A program made the translations under genes and the position numbers. Shown one piece after another: positions 43,186 to 51,840 of a DNA stretch of 64,000 nucleotides (position 1 is the first letter of the stretch; the number at the start of each line of letters is the position of its first letter). The stretch is from assembly GCF_004745865.1 (NCBI RefSeq), contig NZ_SRKZ01000007.1, positions 235,770 through 299,769 on the forward strand, written 5' to 3'. The notes beneath the pieces are model-generated. The model did not search any database. It worked only from the letters and a program-made list of their open reading frames with translations, and was not told where the DNA came from. Source of the stretch: Hymenobacter wooponensis (lineage in GTDB: Bacteria; Bacteroidota; Bacteroidia; Cytophagales; Hymenobacteraceae).

Positions 43186-43981
43186 TATAGAGCGCGTAAT
43201 AAGAAGTAAGCAGGTTTTCATCGGCACCTACTTGTCCAATTTGTTTCTTCTCTGAGTACTCAGTAAACAGCGTATTGAGGTTGTCACTGAAATCTTCGTC
43301 TGATTTCACAACGGAATCAGCGTACTCCATACCTACTTTGATGAAGCCACCAAAGTCAGCCGACTTCAATGCTGCCAGCATGTCATCCTCAATGTCCAGC
43401 ATTTTCGCCTTCTCAATAATATCGCCATCAAACTTATGGTCGAACTCATTATTGTAGATAGTGAACACGGATTTAGCGTCCTTGAAAATCGGGTCCTTTT
43501 TATAGGTCGTTTTCAAGTACATAGGTATCAGGCCGGTCATCCAGTCGTTGCAGTGCACAATATCCGGAGCCCAGCCTAGCTTCTTCACCGTTTCCAGCAC
43601 ACCTTTGCAGAAGAAGATAGCCCGCTCGTCATTGTCAGAGTGGAACTTGTCGTTCTTATCTACCAGTACCGATTTACGGTGGAAATAATCTTCGTTATCA
43701 ATGAAGTATACCTGTAGCTTCGCGTTTGGAATCGAAGCCACTTTAATGATGAGGGGCTTTTCATCCTCGCCCACCGCGATGTTGATGCCCGACAGGCGAA
43801 CTACTTCGTGAAGGCGGTTTTTACGTTCATTGATGATGCCGAAACGGGGTACGAAAATGCGAATTTCCATCCCCATCTCCTGCATTCCCTGCGGCAAGCG
43901 CCGCAAAAACTCCGCTACCTTGGTGGTCTGCAAAAACGGGTTGATTTCCGTGGCAGCATAGAGTATTCTCAACTTGGACAT
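43169..43981 (-). CDS. Truncated glycogen/starch synthase-like protein (GT5 N-terminal domain only)
   Basis: The 270-residue protein corresponds to the N-terminal half of GT5 glycogen synthases: RILYAATEINPFLQTTKVAEFLRRLPQGMQEMGMEIRIFVPRFGIINERKNRLHEVVRLSG, then DERAIFFCKGVLETVKKLGWAPDIVHCNDWMTGLIPMYLKTTY and SVFTIYNNEFDHKF. The usual KxGG ADP-glucose motif (KTGGLADV) is replaced by TTKVAEF, and the entire C-terminal GT-B half with the E-x7-E motif is missing. It should not be an active glycogen synthase. Similar short proteins are conserved in Bacteroidota and usually annotated glycogen synthase. It precedes DUF4270 and is divergent from panC. Confidence 0.8.
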   Translation of the reverse strand: MSKLRILYAATEINPFLQTTKVAEFLRRLPQGMQEMGMEIRIFVPRFGIINERKNRLHEVVRLSGINIAVGEDEKPLIIKVASIPNAKLQVYFIDNEDYFHRKSVLVDKNDKFHSDNDERAIFFCKGVLETVKKLGWAPDIVHCNDWMTGLIPMYLKTTYKKDPIFKDAKSVFTIYNNEFDHKFDGDIIEKAKMLDIEDDMLAALKSADFGGFIKVGMEYADSVVKSDEDFSDNLNTLFTEYSEKKQIGQVGADENLLTSYYALYNELAS

Positions 43982-44100
43982 ACTGGGTCAGTTGGTGTGA
44001 ATGGGAGAGGGCAACACTTTGGGATGCACAAAATTAAACATTTTTGAGGGAATTTTCAACTAAACACACCTGCCGGTATTCTGGTAGGCCTCTTCTTTCT

Positions 44101-44952
44101 ATGCAGATACTGCAAACGGCTGCTGCGTTGCAAGCTCAAACAGAAACTTGGCGTCGCGAGGGTCAGCGCATCGGGTTGGTGCCCACCATGGGCGCTTTGC
44201 ATGAGGGCCATTTACAACTCGTGCGTGCTGCCGCCCAAGAATGTGACGTAGTGGTAGTCAGTATTTTTGTAAATCCTACACAGTTCAATAACCCTGAGGA
44301 TTATCGCCTGTACCCACGCCTACCCGAAGCCGATGCTGAGCTGTTGGGGCCAGCAGGGTGTACCGCATTATTCCTGCCTTCAGTGGAGGAAATGTATCCT
44401 AGGCCGACGGTTCTGCATTTCGATTTTGGCAGCCTTGAGCGAGTAATGGAGGGAGCGCACCGGCCGGGACACTTCAATGGTGTGGCTACGGTAGTAAGCA
44501 AACTATTTCATCTGTGCCGCCCGCACCGCGCCTATTTTGGCCAGAAAGATTTCCAGCAGGTTGCTATTGTTCGCCAACTGGTGCAAGATCTATCGTTTGA
44601 TCTGGAGTTAGTAGCATTTCCTACTATTCGAGAGGCAGATGGTTTGGCTATGTCCTCTCGCAACCGCCGCTTAACGCCTGAGGCACGCTTAGTTGCTCCT
44701 GCTCTTTATCGAGCATTACAACAGGCCGAGCAATTAGTGCACCAGCATAATACCCCTGATGCTATACGGATAGCTGTAGCCGAACTGCTAGGCCAGGAGC
44801 CAAGCATCACCCTAGAATACTTTGAGGTAGCCGACGCAGAAACCCTGCAGCCCGTGAGTGAGTGGAAACCCAATCAGACCATTGCCCTGTGCTTAGCCGC
44901 CCAATTAGGAGGAGTGCGCCTGATTGATAATGTAGTTGTGAAAACTGTCTAG
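44101..44952 (+). CDS. panC: Pantothenate synthetase
   Basis: PanC joins pantoate and beta-alanine using ATP. From the ATG at 44101 it has 283 residues with the family motifs PTMGALHEGHLQLVRAA (the HxGH nucleotide site), VVVSIFVNPTQFN, DYRLYPR, FNGVATVVSKLFHLCRPHRAYFGQKDFQQ and DGLAMSSRNRRLTPEAR (the KMSKS-like region). The start at 44044 in the same frame would add unrelated residues, so I reject it. panD follows at 45028, so β-alanine and pantothenate are made together; coaX lies 26 kb upstream. Confidence 0.95.
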   Translation: MQILQTAAALQAQTETWRREGQRIGLVPTMGALHEGHLQLVRAAAQECDVVVVSIFVNPTQFNNPEDYRLYPRLPEADAELLGPAGCTALFLPSVEEMYPRPTVLHFDFGSLERVMEGAHRPGHFNGVATVVSKLFHLCRPHRAYFGQKDFQQVAIVRQLVQDLSFDLELVAFPTIREADGLAMSSRNRRLTPEARLVAPALYRALQQAEQLVHQHNTPDAIRIAVAELLGQEPSITLEYFEVADAETLQPVSEWKPNQTIALCLAAQLGGVRLIDNVVVKTV

Positions 44953-44988
44953 CGCTGCTCGAACCGGCCGGCTTCAAGTAGGGTTTCC

Positions 44989-44996
44989 TATCTTTG
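44989..44996 (+). promoter_or_regulatory. -7 promoter box (TATCTTTG) for panD
   Basis: TATCTTTG lies 31 bases before the panD ATG, in the 75-base panC-panD gap. It gives panD its own transcription even though the two genes are collinear. A -33 TTG is not clear. Confidence 0.5.
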
Positions 44997-45027
44997 TAGC
45001 CTTCTTTTTCATTCGCATATATCCCTC

Positions 45028-45375
45028 ATGCATATAGAGGTTCTGAAGTCCAAAATCCACCGCGTAAAGGTTACGCAGGCGGAGCTGCATTATGTTGGTA
45101 GCATCACCATTGATGAAGACCTACTGGACGCAGCAAATATGGTGGAGAACGAAAAAGTGACCATCGTTAATATTAACAATGGGGAGCGGTTCGAAACCTA
45201 TACCATTCGTGGGGAGCGAGGCTCAGGAATGATTTGCCTGAACGGTCCAGCGGCTCGCCGCGTCGCCGTTGGAGACATTATTATTATCATCTCCTACGGT
45301 CTAGTTGACTTTGCGGAGGCACGGGCGCATAAGCCCACTATTATCTTCCCTGATCAGCACAACCGCTTAGGCTAA
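45028..45375 (+). CDS. panD: Aspartate 1-decarboxylase
   Basis: PanD makes beta-alanine from aspartate using a pyruvoyl group created by self-cleavage. The 115-residue proenzyme has MHIEVLKSKIHRVKVTQAELHYVG and the cleavage site between Gly24 and Ser25 (VG-SITID), plus NMVENEKVTIVNINNGERFETYTIRGERGSG and GDIIIIISYG. All essential residues seem intact. It follows panC. Confidence 0.96.
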   Translation: MHIEVLKSKIHRVKVTQAELHYVGSITIDEDLLDAANMVENEKVTIVNINNGERFETYTIRGERGSGMICLNGPAARRVAVGDIIIIISYGLVDFAEARAHKPTIIFPDQHNRLG

Positions 45376-45436
45376 GTGACATAGCTACTAGCTAGGCCAC
45401 TTGTCGTTAGCTATTGATCCACCTACTTACAATCAC

Positions 45437-46489
45437 GTGAAGCATCTCCTCACTGTTCTTAAATACGCGTTGCTACTTGCCGTTTCGGGCCTTCTGATGT
45501 GGTACGCTATGCAAGGACAAAACCTTGAGCGAATTGGAGCTTCAATCCGCGAAGCAAACTACTCGTGGTTAATAGTCACTATGATCCTGTCGGCACTGGG
45601 CTACTTTAGCCGAGCGTATAGGTGGAAAATGCAGCTAGACCCGACTGGCTATAAGGCGTCTTTTTGGGACATCTACCATGCTATGATGGTGGGCTACTTA
45701 GCCAACTTGGTGCTGCCACGCATGGGTGAAGTCATACGCTGCTCTGTGCTACGGCGGACTAGTGGTGTGCCCGTACAGGTAGCCTTGGGTACCGTTGTGA
45801 CTGAGCGGGTTATTGACGTGCTGGTGCTGCTAGGCCTATTAGGCTCTACCCTATTACTTGATTTTAACACCTTTTGGGTATTTGTAACGGATAAGCTGCT
45901 GGGGGGGCGTTACGATTCACTGGCTCGTAACCGCACTCCGCTGCTGATTGCCGCTGCCATAGCGCTGTTCCTGTTAGTAGCGGCAGCTTATACGTTATTC
46001 CGCAACTTAGAGCGGCTACGGCAGAATGCTTTCTTTAATAAAGCAGTAGCTTTTCTGAAAGGGCTTCTGGCAGGAGTGTTCAGTGTATTAAAGCTGAAGA
46101 ACAAAGGCCTGTTCTTGTTCCATACGTTCTTCACATGGGCGGTGTATTATCTAATGGATTACCTCGCTTTTTTCTGCTTTCCTGCTACCTATAATCTCGA
46201 TATGCGGGCAGGTTTGGCTGTGCTTACGTTCGGGGCCTTTGGTATGGCCGCACCTGTTGCGGGCGGTATTGGGCCATTCCACGTTATGGTGCAGAGCATC
46301 CTACTGGCCTACGGTATCAGTAAAGATGCTGGTATAGCATACGCGCTAGTAGTGCATGGCTCCCAAACCTTGCTCGTTATACTAATGGGTGGTATCAGCT
46401 TCGTAGCTAGTATGGTAAAATCTGGCCGCGTAGCCCGCCGGGCCGGGGCCATAAAAGCAGCTGTGGCTGTTCCCGCGCATGTGGAGTAA
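45437..46489 (+). CDS. UPF0104/lysylphosphatidylglycerol synthase-type flippase domain membrane protein
   Basis: The ~350-residue protein has seven or eight transmembrane segments of the UPF0104 (LPG_synthase_TM, YbhN/AglD-like) family: WLIVTMILSALGYFSRAYRWKMQL, IYHAMMVGYLANLVLPRMGEVIRCSVLRR (the family hallmark N..P.R.GE), GTVVTERVIDVLVLLGLLG, LMDYLAFFCFP and FGAFGMAAPVAGGIGPFHVMVQ. It lacks the C-terminal synthase domain, so it is only the membrane part. I start at the GTG at 45437; a TTG at 45401 would add 12 residues. It overlaps rfaE2 by 11 bases and is likely cotranscribed. Confidence 0.85.
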   Translation: MKHLLTVLKYALLLAVSGLLMWYAMQGQNLERIGASIREANYSWLIVTMILSALGYFSRAYRWKMQLDPTGYKASFWDIYHAMMVGYLANLVLPRMGEVIRCSVLRRTSGVPVQVALGTVVTERVIDVLVLLGLLGSTLLLDFNTFWVFVTDKLLGGRYDSLARNRTPLLIAAAIALFLLVAAAYTLFRNLERLRQNAFFNKAVAFLKGLLAGVFSVLKLKNKGLFLFHTFFTWAVYYLMDYLAFFCFPATYNLDMRAGLAVLTFGAFGMAAPVAGGIGPFHVMVQSILLAYGISKDAGIAYALVVHGSQTLLVILMGGISFVASMVKSGRVARRAGAIKAAVAVPAHVE

Positions 46490-46964
46490 AGACAAAATAA
46501 TGACGCGGGAGGCCTTGCTGCCCGTAGTTACAGACTGGAAAGCGCAGGGGCAGCGGGTGGTGTTTACCAATGGCTGTTTCGATCTGTTGCATCTAGGCCA
46601 TGTTGACTACTTGGAGAAGGCCCGGCATCTCGGTGATAGGCTTGTAGTAGGCCTCAACACCGACGCTTCCGTGAGCTGTCTCAAACCCGGCCGTCCTCTT
46701 CAAGACGAAGTGTCACGAGCCCGTGTATTGGCCTCCCTTTTGTTTGTGGATGCGGTAGTACTCTTCGACGAGCAGACGCCGTTAACACTAATTGAAGCCC
46801 TTGTGCCGGATATCCTGGTAAAGGGAGACGACTACACAATTAGTGGAATTGTAGGGCATCAGGTGGTGTTACAAAACGGCGGGCAAGTCCTGACCGTACC
46901 ACTAGTAGCCGGCTATAGCACGACGCGCATCGTCGAGCGTATCCAGGCGCATCTCACTCCCTAA
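46479..46964 (+). CDS. rfaE2: D-glycero-beta-D-manno-heptose 1-phosphate adenylyltransferase
   Basis: This cytidylyltransferase-fold enzyme makes ADP-heptose precursor for the LPS inner core. The 161 residues show FTNGCFDLLHLGHVDYLEKAR with the HxGH site, LVVGLNTDASVSCLKPGRP, RARVLASLLFVDAVVLFDEQTPLTLIEALVPDILVKGDDY and YSTTRIVERI. It corresponds to the C-terminal half of the fused E. coli HldE; the kinase half is not in the window. The start could also be the ATG at 46500, which still keeps the active-site motifs. It overlaps the preceding gene. Confidence 0.93.
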   Translation: MWSKDKIMTREALLPVVTDWKAQGQRVVFTNGCFDLLHLGHVDYLEKARHLGDRLVVGLNTDASVSCLKPGRPLQDEVSRARVLASLLFVDAVVLFDEQTPLTLIEALVPDILVKGDDYTISGIVGHQVVLQNGGQVLTVPLVAGYSTTRIVERIQAHLTP

Positions 46965-46976
46965 GACCTTTCCACC

Positions 46977-47672
46977 ATGTATTACCCAATGAATCCGGCC
47001 TACATCATCGTTATCATAACGATGATTGCGAGTTGGCTCATTCAGCGCCGCTTGCAAAGCAAATTTGAGCGCTATTCCCAAGTAGGCCTCCAATCAAATC
47101 TTTCCGGCAAGCAAATTGCCGAACTCATGCTTGCTGACCACGGCATCAATGATGTTCGAGTAATTTCAACTCCTGGCCGCCTAACCGACCACTACAACCC
47201 TGCCGATAAAACAGTTAACCTGAGTGAAGCAGTATATGCTGACCGCTCCGCCGCTGCTGCTGCCGTAGCAGCACACGAGTGCGGCCATGCTGTGCAGCAT
47301 GCTACTGCTTACGCGGCCTTGCAGTTCCGCTCAGCCATGGTACCAGCTCTGAGTGCTGTTTCGAAGTTCATGCCGATTCTGCTGTTTCTAGGCGTGATTA
47401 TGCTGAACAATACTCCGCTGCCCCTGACAATTGGTGTAGGCCTGTTTGCTCTCACTACGTTGTTTAGCTTCGTAACCTTGCCAGTTGAGTTTGATGCTTC
47501 TAAACGGGCATTGGCTTGGATTGACCGCCGAGGTATTGTGACACCTCAAGAGCACGCAATGGCTAAAGACGCGCTAAAGTGGGCCGCACTGACCTACGTA
47601 GTGGCCGCTCTTGGCTCCTTGGCAACGCTCCTGTACTACGCCTCGTTCCTGATGGGTCGCCGTCGTGATTAG
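46977..47672 (+). CDS. Zinc metallopeptidase of the YugP (PF04298) family
   Basis: The 231-residue membrane protein has an N-terminal helix (IIVIITMIASWLIQ), a soluble segment with YSQVGLQSNLSGKQIAELMLADHGINDVRVI, DHYNPADKTVNLSEAVY and the zinc site HECGH (~99-103) followed by AVQHATAYAALQFRS. Three more transmembrane helices complete it. This matches YugP-type zinc peptidases, a family with no certain substrate. The gene begins 12 bases after rfaE2. A terminator follows. Confidence 0.9.
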   Translation: MYYPMNPAYIIVIITMIASWLIQRRLQSKFERYSQVGLQSNLSGKQIAELMLADHGINDVRVISTPGRLTDHYNPADKTVNLSEAVYADRSAAAAAVAAHECGHAVQHATAYAALQFRSAMVPALSAVSKFMPILLFLGVIMLNNTPLPLTIGVGLFALTTLFSFVTLPVEFDASKRALAWIDRRGIVTPQEHAMAKDALKWAALTYVVAALGSLATLLYYASFLMGRRRD

Positions 47673-47979
47673 TCACATAGATAAGCATGACTGCTTTAAC
47701 CGCCGCTCCACAAGTAGGAGCGGCGGTTTTATTTGATAGGCTTAGAGAGTGGCTAGTGTAGATGTATGGACCAGCGCTCAGAGAACCAAGTGTTTGTTAT
47801 CTGCTGAAAAGAAATTGCCAGGAAACAAAAAGCTGATCCTTGCCCTTATCAATGCAAGCGCATTGAAAAAAACTACACTGTCTGTGTCATCTGCAAACTC
47901 AGGCGCTTAATTTTGAGGGTTGCTAGCGAATTTACGCTGTGCTTCCTGATGATTTTTCCCACCCCACCCCTTTTACCGC
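47673..47979. other. Gap before the acyl-CoA dehydrogenase gene
   Basis: The gap holds the terminator at 47699-47731. Beyond it I see no gene or RNA motif and no clear TTG-N19-TAnnTTTG promoter. The last ~100 bases are AT-richer and pyrimidine-rich (TTTTTCCCACCCCACCCCTTTTACC) just before the ATG. Confidence 0.5.
47699..47731 (+). terminator. Rho-independent terminator
   Basis: AACCGCCGCTCC and GGAGCGGCGGTT pair perfectly around a 7-base loop, followed by TT-A-TTT. It ends the panC-yugP run. Confidence 0.85.
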
Positions 47980-49119
47980 ATGGATTTTCAGCTCACTGAA
48001 GAACAATTAGCCGTTCAGGCTGCTGCTCGCGACTTCGCCCAAAATGAACTATGGGCTGGTGTTATTGAACGAGACGAGCACCAAAAATTTCCCGCCGAGC
48101 AAATCAAGAAAATGGGTGAGCTGGGCTTCATGGGTATGATGGTAAGCCCCGAGTATGGCGGCGGCGGTATGGATACGGTGAGCTATGTACTGGCCATGGA
48201 GGAAATCTCCAAGGTAGATGCTTCCTGCTCCGTTATCATGTCCGTTAATAACTCCCTCGTATGCTGGGGCCTAGAGAAGTATGGCACCGAGGAGCAAAAG
48301 CAGAAGTACCTGACAAAGCTGGCAACCGGTGAAATAATCGGGGCTTTCTGCCTTTCTGAGCCGGAAGCGGGTTCCGATGCTACCATGCAGCGCACAACTG
48401 CGGAGGACAAAGGTGACCACTACCTCATCAACGGCACCAAGAACTGGATTACCAACGGCTCTTCAGCTTCGGTATACATTGTTATTGCTCAGACCAACCC
48501 CGAGCTTAAACACCGCGGTATCAATGCCATTATCGTGGAGAAAGATACCCCTGGTTTCGTAGTAGGCCCCAAAGAAAATAAGCTGGGTATCCGTGGCTCC
48601 GACACGCACTCGCTGATGTTCACTGACGTGAAGGTGCCTAAAGAAAACCGCATTGGCGAAGACGGCTTCGGCTTTAAGTTCGCTATGCAGGTACTAGCAG
48701 GTGGCCGAATCGGTATTGCCTCGCAGGCATTAGGCATTGCTTCAGGTGCCTATGAGCTGTCGTTGAAGTACGCTAAAGAGCGTAAGGCATTTGGCGTGCC
48801 GATTTCGCAGCACCAAGCGATTCAGTTTAAGCTGGCGGATATGGCGACGAATATTGATGCAGCGCGACTATTGTGTCTGCAAGCAGCCAATGATAAGGAC
48901 GCCCACCAAGATTATGCGAAGTCTGGAGCCATGGCTAAGCTGTTCGCATCTAAGGTAGCGATGGACACTGCCGTTGAAGCGGTTCAGGTGCATGGGGGCT
49001 ACGGATTCGTAAAAGAATTCCACGTAGAGCGTTTAATGCGAGATGCCAAAATCACGCAGATTTACGAGGGAACCTCTGAGATTCAGAAAATTGTAATCTC
49101 TCGTGAAATTCTAAAGTAG
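47980..49119 (+). CDS. Acyl-CoA dehydrogenase (short-chain/butyryl-CoA type)
   Basis: This FAD enzyme oxidises acyl-CoA to enoyl-CoA in beta-oxidation. The 379-residue protein shows the flavin-contact AFCLSEPEAGSDATMQRT, NWITNGSSASVYIVIAQT, GIRGSDTHSLMFTDVKVPKENRIGEDGFGFKFAMQVL, the RKAFGVPISQHQAIQFKLADMA segment and the catalytic Glu in IYEGTSEIQK near the C-terminus. It has no fused partner. Neighbours give no thiolase or hydratase. A short-chain preference is likely but is inferred from the overall pattern. Confidence 0.95.
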   Translation: MDFQLTEEQLAVQAAARDFAQNELWAGVIERDEHQKFPAEQIKKMGELGFMGMMVSPEYGGGGMDTVSYVLAMEEISKVDASCSVIMSVNNSLVCWGLEKYGTEEQKQKYLTKLATGEIIGAFCLSEPEAGSDATMQRTTAEDKGDHYLINGTKNWITNGSSASVYIVIAQTNPELKHRGINAIIVEKDTPGFVVGPKENKLGIRGSDTHSLMFTDVKVPKENRIGEDGFGFKFAMQVLAGGRIGIASQALGIASGAYELSLKYAKERKAFGVPISQHQAIQFKLADMATNIDAARLLCLQAANDKDAHQDYAKSGAMAKLFASKVAMDTAVEAVQVHGGYGFVKEFHVERLMRDAKITQIYEGTSEIQKIVISREILK

Positions 49120-49155
49120 GATTAGATTTGCCTAAAAGCGAGAAACATTGCATTA

Positions 49156-49184
49156 AACCCAGCCTAAAAAAGGCTGGGTTTTTC
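49156..49184 (+). terminator. Rho-independent terminator
   Basis: AACCCAGCCT and AGGCTGGGTT pair around AAAAA, followed by TTTCTTTTT. Confidence 0.85.
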
Positions 49185-49275
49185 TTTTTGTGAATTTTTA
49201 TATGTTATTTTGCATTACATAAGTCGGGGGTGCTATTTCTCCGATCCACTTACGTAACACAGTCACTCGCTGCAG

Positions 49276-50199
49276 ATGGAAGATTATAATAAAGTGATAG
49301 AGTCGCTGGGTGTTCGTTACATCAAAGCGAAAAACTTAGTACTGCAACAGCCCTTTACTGTGCGCAACTACTATGACGTGGGCAATAACCTTATTCTACT
49401 ACACAAAGGGCGTATTACCTTCGGCGACGAAGAGCAGGTGGTAGAGGAGGGGGAAATGCTGTTCATTCCGGGTGGCCGGGCCACGAAAGTGTCCTATGGC
49501 GAAGTCTCGTCGAAGAGCATTACGAATGATGATCTCATCAGCAATAAAGACAAGTTCTTCCACTCAAATACCGATCTGGATCTGATTGGTGATGCGGAAG
49601 AAAGCCACAGCCACGTAAGCTTTGAGGCCAAGGTTTTTGACTCTGTTAACTTCTTTGCTTCGCTGGATGTACCGGCCTTCTTAATTACGGGCAACTCTAA
49701 ACTCGCCAACCTTATCATAAAGGTGGTAGAGGAGAGCTTGCAGGAGTTGCCTGGCCGTGAGCGTCTGATTACTATTTATACTGAGAATATTGTAGTAGAA
49801 ATTGTGCGTTACATCTTGAAAAACAAGATGTTCGTGGAGCAATTGGCTACTAATAGCACGTACTTCAAGGATCCGCGCCTCATTGATTTGTTCAACTACA
49901 TCAAGGAGAACATCGGTGGCGACCTTTCTAACAAAGTTCTCTCGGGTGTTGCTAACGTGAGCGAAGACTACGTAGGCCAGTACTTCAAAATGCTGACGGG
50001 TATTAACCCTCAGGATTACATTGAGTACCAGCGTATGGAGCGAGCCGTGTTCTTGCTCCGTACCACCAAGAAGAGCATTCGCGATATTGGTAAAGAAGTA
50101 GGGTATAAGGACACTGCGTACTTCTGCCGTCGCTTCAAAATGATGTTTGGCATCCCGGCTGGTAAAATGCGCCGTCGTGAGTCCGCGATGAACATCTAA
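49276..50199 (+). CDS. AraC family transcriptional regulator
   Basis: The 307-residue protein has an N-terminal cupin-like sensor part (~20-110, VGNNLILLHKGRITFGDEEQVVEEGEMLFIPGG) and a C-terminal double-HTH AraC domain (~205-300): LIDLFNYIKENIGGDLSNKVLSGVANVSEDYVGQYFKMLTGINPQDYIEYQRMERAVFLLRTTKKSIRDIGKEVGYKDTAYFCRRFKMMFGIPAGKMRR. The second motif with YFCRRFK is typical. The ligand is unknown. A perfect 30-bp terminator hairpin follows. Confidence 0.92.
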   Translation: MEDYNKVIESLGVRYIKAKNLVLQQPFTVRNYYDVGNNLILLHKGRITFGDEEQVVEEGEMLFIPGGRATKVSYGEVSSKSITNDDLISNKDKFFHSNTDLDLIGDAEESHSHVSFEAKVFDSVNFFASLDVPAFLITGNSKLANLIIKVVEESLQELPGRERLITIYTENIVVEIVRYILKNKMFVEQLATNSTYFKDPRLIDLFNYIKENIGGDLSNKVLSGVANVSEDYVGQYFKMLTGINPQDYIEYQRMERAVFLLRTTKKSIRDIGKEVGYKDTAYFCRRFKMMFGIPAGKMRRRESAMNI

Positions 50200-50204
50200 T
50201 CGTA

Positions 50205-50269
50205 GTCAGCCAGTAATGCAAAGAGCCGCTCTCATTAACTGAGAGCGGCTCTTTGCATTACTGGCTGAC
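50205..50269 (+). terminator. Very long perfect hairpin terminator
   Basis: Arms 50205-50234 and 50240-50269 are perfect 30-bp complements (the left starts GTCAGCCAGTAATGCAAAGA) around a 5-base loop TTAAC. It lies between convergent AraC and GGGP synthase genes. Confidence 0.75.
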
Positions 50270-50301
50270 TTAACCTTGATTTTGACCCAGCCACCGTGCA
50301 G

Positions 50302-51081
50302 CTATTGCAGTTCAGGGTTCATGTTCCGAACTGTATTGAAGCTCCGAACTACTTTCGACATTTCTCCGAGAAAGTCACGGTCCTTTTCTATCTGGTTCCC
50401 AACAACAATTACATCTGCTCCAGCGGATAGGGCAACTTGGGCTTTATCTACGGTGTTGATGCCGCCACCAACTATTAGTGGTACTTCAGTAGCTTGCCGC
50501 ACTGCCCGAATCATAGCCGCGGAAACGGGGTACATAGCTCCACTACCACCATCCAGATACATTAGGCGTAGGCCTAGCTGCTCGCCTGCCATAGCGGTGC
50601 AAGCGGCAATAGCCGGCTTGTCATAGGGTAACGGAGTCGTACCGCTCATGTAGCTGGCCGTCGTCTGACGGCCTGTATCCACGAGCATGTAGCCCGTTGG
50701 CAGAATCTGCAAATTGCTCTGGCGCAGTAAGGGGGCTGCAATAACATGCTGACCAATCAGAAAATCAGGATTACGACCTGAAATCAATGACAACAGCAAA
50801 ATACCATCAGCCTGCTCATCAATGTGCAAACTGTTGCTGGGGAAAAGCAGAATGGGCACCCCCGACCGGCTTTTTATGAAACGAATGAGGGCAGCCTGGT
50901 GAGAACTCATCACCAGACTGCCGCCCATAAAAAAGTAATCAACCGGATGTTTTTCGCTTAGCTCCAGAATAAGCCGGCAACTTGCCTCATCCAGTTGATC
51001 AGGATCAAGTAAAACAGCCAACGACTTCTGGCCGTGTTTGCGGCGTTTGGTCAGGGCATCATAGAGACTGGTGAGGCGCAT
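50302..51081 (-). CDS. Geranylgeranylglyceryl phosphate synthase family (GGGPS/PcrB) protein
   Basis: GGGPS-type enzymes attach a polyprenyl chain to sn-glycerol-1-phosphate through an ether bond, the first step of archaeal-type lipids. The ~259-residue protein from the ATG at 51081 has a TIM-barrel with LAVLLDPDQLDEASCRLI, VDYFFMGGSLVMS, VPILLFPSN, the active-site YLDGGSGAMYPVSAAMIRAV and VPLIVGGGINTVDKAQVALSAGADVIVVGNQIE. Bacteroidota are known to carry such homologues. The product and glycerol phosphate stereochemistry cannot be judged here. It overlaps the upstream gene by 23 bases. Confidence 0.9.
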   Translation of the reverse strand: MRLTSLYDALTKRRKHGQKSLAVLLDPDQLDEASCRLILELSEKHPVDYFFMGGSLVMSSHQAALIRFIKSRSGVPILLFPSNSLHIDEQADGILLLSLISGRNPDFLIGQHVIAAPLLRQSNLQILPTGYMLVDTGRQTTASYMSGTTPLPYDKPAIAACTAMAGEQLGLRLMYLDGGSGAMYPVSAAMIRAVRQATEVPLIVGGGINTVDKAQVALSAGADVIVVGNQIEKDRDFLGEMSKVVRSFNTVRNMNPELQ

Positions 51082-51832
51082 CCGCGTCGTCATCGTGGTA
51101 AGTGAACTCAACATCCCGGGTCTCCGGCTCCGTGTGGTAGCCGTTAGCGGAAGATGCAAGGTCGGGATTTTTAAGGATTGGCAAATAATCCCCAGCCTTC
51201 TTTGCTACATAGGCCATTAATACGGCAGAAGCCTGAGCAATGAGCATCTTGCCTGTATCCGACTGTAAAAACGATTTGAATGCAGATGCCACTACTGAAG
51301 AGGCTTGATCCTGATGCACGGATTCTTCCTCATCATGTTGATAGCTGTGAACAGGCATTCTGTCAGAGCTAGCTGCGTAGTTGACTGGAGCGAACGGGTC
51401 GGCGTCGGTATGATAGACCTCAGGGGCAATATGAGCGCGGCCATGATGCTGGCCCCGGTCGTATTGATGATGACCCGTACCAAAACCTAAGTCATCCGCT
51501 ACGGCGGTATCTACGCCAGTAGTTGTTGAGGGGCGTTGCAAGCGGGCAGCACTACCACGCACACGGCGCGCTGAGTTACCATTCGCTAGGGCTTTTTGCT
51601 GACGCCGGTTCTTTTTACCGGAGCCAAGCTCCTTCTTCTTGCCGCCAAAGGCTTTTGACAGCAGCCAGATACCGCCTAATACACCAGCACCAATGGCAGC
51701 GTACTTGCCTACGGTCTGGGTTTTAGCTTTTATTACCTCAACATCGCCCTTCAGAGCGCGTTCGTATTCCAGCTTCTGGCGCTCCAGAAACTCCTTTTCG
51801 TCCTCAAACAGCGGGTTATGCAGATCAGCCAT
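51059..51832 (-). CDS. Hypothetical membrane protein
   Basis: The 257-residue protein begins with a charged helix (MADLHNPLFEDEKEFLERQKLEYERALKGDVEVIKAKTQT), a Gly-rich helix of membrane type (KYAAIGAGVLGGIWLLSKAFGG) and a Lys/Arg patch. A low-complexity His- and Asp-rich middle (~100-175, GTGHHQYDRGQHHGRAH) and a second hydrophobic segment (MLIAQASAVLMAYVAKKAG) follow. The combination is not a known named family. It is nine bases downstream of the holin-like gene and cotranscribed with it. Confidence 0.7.
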   Translation of the reverse strand: MADLHNPLFEDEKEFLERQKLEYERALKGDVEVIKAKTQTVGKYAAIGAGVLGGIWLLSKAFGGKKKELGSGKKNRRQQKALANGNSARRVRGSAARLQRPSTTTGVDTAVADDLGFGTGHHQYDRGQHHGRAHIAPEVYHTDADPFAPVNYAASSDRMPVHSYQHDEEESVHQDQASSVVASAFKSFLQSDTGKMLIAQASAVLMAYVAKKAGDYLPILKNPDLASSANGYHTEPETRDVEFTYHDDDADAPHQSL

Positions 51833-51840
51833 GTGGTGGG

